Assembly: GCA_023428515.1 (NCBI GenBank)
Contig: JAEYXI010000517.1
Coordinates: 1 to 8,943 of the forward strand
Length of the DNA stretch: 8,943 nucleotides
Source of the DNA: Pseudomonadota bacterium
Lineage (GTDB): Bacteria > Pseudomonadota > Alphaproteobacteria > Rhizobiales > Rhizobiaceae
Direction of reading: 5' to 3'
Positions 6,932 to 8,943 of the stretch are shown in pieces. Numbering within the stretch: the first letter of the stretch is position 1; each line of letters starts with the position of its first letter. The notes beneath the pieces are model-generated. The model ran no database searches. It saw only the letters and a list, made by a program, of their open reading frames with translations, and was not told the origin of the DNA. The position numbers and the translations under genes were made by a program.

Positions 6932-7888
6932 ATGAACGATGCCGAATCCACCGTGAAGTCACGGAATATCCTCGTACTGGGCGCTGGCGAGCTTGGGATG
7001 CCGGTCCTGCGCGACTTGGCGCGTCGCGCGAGGAATATTGACGGCGCCAAGATCAGCGTGCTGCTGCGCGCCAGCGCCGTCGCGTCCGACGCGCCAGCCA
7101 AGCAGCGCGACATCTCCGAAATTCGCGCGTCGGGTGTCGAGATCGTCGTCGGCGATCTGGTGAATAGCTCGATTGACGAATTGGCGTCGGTGTTCTCGCG
7201 CTATGACACGGTGATCGGCTGCGCGGGCTATGCGGCCGGCATCGAAACGCCGATGAAGCTCGCCAAGGCGGCACTGCAGTCCGGCATCCCGCGCTACTTC
7301 CCATGGCAGTTTGGTGTCGACTTCGAAGCGATCGGCCGCGGCGGCCCACAGGATATTTTCGATGCGCAACTTGATGTGCGCGAACTCTTGCGTTCGCAGG
7401 ACAAGACCGAGTGGGTCATCATCTCGACCGGCATGTTCATGAGCTATCTTTTCGAGCCGGAGTTCGGCGTTGTCGATCTGGAAACCAGTGAGGTCCACGC
7501 GCTCGGCAGCCTCGACACCGCCGTGACGCTCACCACTCCCTACGATATTGGCGTTCTGACGGCCGAGATCGTGTTTTTCGAGCCGACCATCCGGAATGAG
7601 ATTGTGTTCCTGGCCGGAGACACCGTCACCTACAGCCAAGTTGCGGACAAGCTCGAGGCGGCGCTGGGCCGCCCGTTCAAGCGGTCGGTATGGAGCGTGC
7701 CCTTCCTCATGGAACAGCTGGCGAGCGATCCGACGAACATGATGCGCAAGTATCGCGCCGCCTTCGCGATCGGTCGCGGAGTCTCCTGGGGCAAGGCGGG
7801 CACGTTCAACGAGCGCCAAGGCATCCCCGTCACCGACGTCTCGGCTCTGATCGATACCGATCTGCGCGCCGGCGAGCGTCGCGAATAA
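6932..7888 (+). CDS. NmrA / isoflavone-reductase-like NAD(P)-binding protein
   Basis: The 318-residue product is an atypical short-chain dehydrogenase of the NmrA/isoflavone-reductase group. The N-terminal Rossmann motif reads VLGAGELG with Gly17, Gly19 and Gly22. Arg46 in VLLR sits where these proteins contact the NADP phosphate. VVGDL (72-76) and RYFPWQFGVDF (121-131) match the family's cofactor and substrate-pocket segments. There is no signal peptide, so it is cytoplasmic. Close relatives are annotated as aromatic-alcohol reductases or NmrA-like redox sensors; which applies here cannot be decided, since the family includes both enzymes and non-catalytic sensors. It is divergent from an HxlR regulator, separated by 70 bases with an inverted repeat, which suggests induction by an electrophile or aromatic compound. 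ATG 6932 is preceded by only a weak purine-rich site but is the natural start just ahead of the Rossmann fold. Confidence 0.88.
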   Translation: MNDAESTVKSRNILVLGAGELGMPVLRDLARRARNIDGAKISVLLRASAVASDAPAKQRDISEIRASGVEIVVGDLVNSSIDELASVFSRYDTVIGCAGYAAGIETPMKLAKAALQSGIPRYFPWQFGVDFEAIGRGGPQDIFDAQLDVRELLRSQDKTEWVIISTGMFMSYLFEPEFGVVDLETSEVHALGSLDTAVTLTTPYDIGVLTAEIVFFEPTIRNEIVFLAGDTVTYSQVADKLEAALGRPFKRSVWSVPFLMEQLASDPTNMMRKYRAAFAIGRGVSWGKAGTFNERQGIPVTDVSALIDTDLRAGERRE

Positions 7889-8216
7889 TCCCCGGAGCGG
7901 GCGGCCCGTTGTACGCCGGTCGAAGCAGCACCGAAGCGCCACGGGCGTGGCTTGTCCGAGACAGGCAGCGCCACGTGCCGGGACGGATGGGCAGGGCCTG
8001 ACGTGGAGCCTTGAACTACGAACGGCCGCTTCCGGCAGAGGCTCGCATCTGTCGCAATGACCGAAATGGGGTCGGCTGCAGAACAGCCGCTATCTGCACA
8101 GCGGCAGCCAAAACCGGCCAGTCCGCTCCCGGCCCCAAGCCGGCCATTCGTCGTCATCGCAGCGAGTTAATGCTTCTGCCGCCTCCGCAGGTTTGAACTT
8201 GAGCTGTCTCAGAGTG
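7889..8216. other. Intergenic stretch, probably degraded sequence
   Basis: This 328-base stretch follows the NmrA-like gene and holds no supported gene. A small hairpin (GCCAC-GGGC-GTGGC, about 7939-7952) lies some 50 bases after the stop but lacks a T run, so it is not a convincing intrinsic terminator. Open frames on both strands (for instance 8011-8196 plus) are short and featureless. The sequence runs directly into an IS3-type end remnant at about 8217. Confidence 0.5.
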
Positions 8217-8322
8217 TGATCTGATCCCCGGAAACTGGACCTGACGTTGCCCTTCCCGGCTAATCCAGCTTGAAGTTCGTTCTGGCCCATTGATGAGGAC
8301 CAGAACATGAGGCGCAGCCGAT
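8217..8322 (+). mobile_element. Remnant of a second, different IS3-family left end
   Basis: The stretch begins TGATCTGATCCCCGGAAACT, which resembles an IS3-family terminal repeat. About 90 bases on, ATG at 8307 starts MRRSR, the usual first residues of IS3 orfA products that continue with FTEEQIIG. After the fifth codon, at about 8322, the match ends and the sequence passes directly into a transporter fragment in the opposite orientation. It is therefore a truncated left end, of a lineage distinct from the element at 8539. The outer boundary is approximate. Confidence 0.55.
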
Positions 8323-8490
8323 GGCACCGTCGGACATCAGATACAACACCCAGGGCGCATAGGCGACGCAGGCGACAAGATTATAAGCAAGGACGCACAC
8401 CGGCCCGACCGAGCGCGCGCTTGGCGAGCAGGTCCACGAGGCATGAATGAAGGCGGTGAGGACGACGAGAAGCAGCGAGGCGAGTGTCAT
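8323..8490 (-). pseudogene. DMT/EamA-family transporter, N-terminal fragment with frameshifts
   Basis: From ATG 8490, with a good AAGGGGAT ribosome binding site upstream, the frame begins MTLASLLLVVLTAFIHASW and, further on, GPVCVLAYNLVACVAYAPWV. This is the start of a drug/metabolite-transporter (EamA) inner-membrane protein with hydrophobic first and second helices. Between Trp19 and Gly29 (about 8433-8404) the frame reads TCSPSARSV, while the neighbouring frame reads LLAKRALG, the sequence expected after HASWN. One lost base followed by one gained base would explain this. The gene stops after about 56 codons where it joins the IS3 remnant at 8322; a full transporter would be near 280-300 residues. 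The newer IS copy sits 48 bases upstream of its start. Confidence 0.7.
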
Positions 8491-8600
8491 TGATATCCCC
8501 TTGGCGCACCGCGCGCCGGTTGATCTCGACGTCTCCTCTGACCTGAGCCCCTGATCTTCCTCCAGATTTGAGTAGAGTCCGTCGATCATGGAGACGGACG

Positions 8601-8867
8601 ATGCGAGCCTCACGGTTCACAGAGGAACAGATCATCGGGATGCTGAAGGAGCAGGAGGCGGGCACTAAGACCGCTGACGTCTGCCGCAAGCACGGCATCT
8701 CCTCGGCGACCTTTTACAAGTTCAAGGCCAAGTTCGGCGGCATGGACGTGTCCGATGCCCGGCGGCTGAAGGCGCTTGAGGAGGAGAATGCGCGGCTGAA
8801 GCAGCTGCTGGCGGAACAGATGCTCGACAACGCGATCCTGAGGGATGTCAGCTCAAAAAAATGGTGA
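8601..8867 (+). CDS. IS3-family transposase OrfA
   Basis: The 88-residue product begins MRASRFTEEQIIGMLKEQEA and has the HTH_Tnp_1 pattern, with the helix-turn-helix at about 20-40 (TADVCRKHGISSATFYKFKA). A leucine-rich coiled-coil segment (RRLKALEEENARLKQLLAEQ) follows, which mediates OrfA/OrfAB multimer contacts. The ATG at 8601 is chosen over the upstream in-frame ATG at 8568 because homologues start MRxSRFTEEQ and the same start is kept in the left copy. It ends just past an A7 run that allows -1 frameshifting into orfB. Confidence 0.92.
   Translation: MRASRFTEEQIIGMLKEQEAGTKTADVCRKHGISSATFYKFKAKFGGMDVSDARRLKALEEENARLKQLLAEQMLDNAILRDVSSKKW
8855..8861 (+). promoter_or_regulatory. A7 slippery site for programmed -1 frameshift
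   Basis: Seven consecutive A residues lie six bases before the orfA stop at 8865-8867. A -1 slip here passes from orfA into the orfB frame (MVTPDARRKAV), making the OrfAB transposase. Such runs are the standard fusion signal in IS3-family elements. An ATG at 8861 inside the site could also start OrfB alone. Confidence 0.75.
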
Positions 8868-8943
8868 CGCCCGATGCGAGGCGCAAAGCCGTGGCTCATG
8901 CCTGTGCGGCGCACGGGGTGAGCCAGCGTCGGGCGTGCAAGGC
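8861..8943 (+). CDS. IS3-family transposase OrfB, N-terminal 27 residues (partial)
   Basis: In the -1 frame relative to orfA the sequence reads MVTPDARRKAVAHACAAHGV and continues SQRRACK to the window edge. This is the characteristic beginning of IS407-group OrfB proteins, upstream of the DDE integrase core. The frame is open to the last base. It is probably expressed mainly as an OrfAB fusion through the A7 site. Confidence 0.85.
   Translation, partial: MVTPDARRKAVAHACAAHGVSQRRACK

Larger units (their letters stand above)
8539..8943 (+). mobile_element. IS3-family element, left part (partial, runs off window)
   Basis: The element starts TGACCTGAGCCCCTGAT at 8539, followed by a 62-base leader, orfA, an A7 slippage site and the beginning of orfB. 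It is the same element type as the left end at 127-1, in the opposite orientation. Both copies therefore point their left ends inward and their transposase genes outward. The four bases beside each left end are GCTC (128-131) and CCTC (8535-8538), so the inner flanks show no shared duplication. The right end lies outside the window. Confidence 0.92.

Noticed and set aside
6959..7942. 327-codon minus-strand frame opposite the NmrA-like gene
   Set aside because: It is rich in arginine, alanine and histidine with no domain, and mirrors the codon periodicity of the true gene on the plus strand.
1..8943. CRISPR array, tRNA or rRNA genes
   Set aside because: No regularly spaced repeats and no tRNA- or rRNA-like segments were seen on either strand.

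Overview
The window is a high-GC stretch of what looks like an alphaproteobacterial accessory region. The clearest pointer to the group is the 3' part of an ActR/PrrA/RegA-type response regulator near the left end. The IS3-family elements and the HxlR/NmrA gene pair fit but do not narrow it further. Species cannot be told from the sequence alone.

Layout, left to right. Positions 1-127 are the left end of an IS3-family element, read on the minus strand. It cuts off the first part of the response-regulator gene, whose remaining 109 codons run to 457. Positions 458-919 hold no convincing gene. A minus-strand gene (920-1876) encodes a 318-residue DUF2971-like protein with a cysteine-rich N-terminal segment. 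Across a 143-base intergenic region carrying an inverted repeat, a plus-strand operon starts: an OLD-family ATPase/TOPRIM nuclease (2020-4119), then a UvrD/Rep-like superfamily 1 helicase (4116-6131) that overlaps it by ATGA. This OLD + UvrD-like order is that of the Gabija anti-phage system (gajAB, class 2 OLD nucleases). Both proteins are clearly larger than the Bacillus prototypes. The divergent DUF2971 gene may be a third component or accessory, which is the main candidate novelty here.

To the right, positions 6132-6423 are non-coding with small repeats. A divergent pair follows: an HxlR-type regulator (6424-6861, minus) and an NmrA/isoflavone-reductase-like NAD(P)-binding protein (6932-7888, plus). 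They share a short promoter region with an inverted repeat that probably holds the regulator's operator. The right flank (7889-8538) is genomic scrap: an IS3-type left-end remnant fused to the start of a broken DMT/EamA transporter gene. From 8539 to the end lies a second copy of the same IS3-family element, with orfA, an A7 frameshift site and the start of orfB.

The two related IS left ends face outward from an 8.4-kb interior and differ at about five of 127 positions. The interior therefore looks like a cargo block assembled between IS copies: a probable phage-defence operon plus a small redox-type regulator/enzyme pair, bordered by broken chromosomal genes. All functions are inferred from sequence motifs; none of this has been searched against a database.
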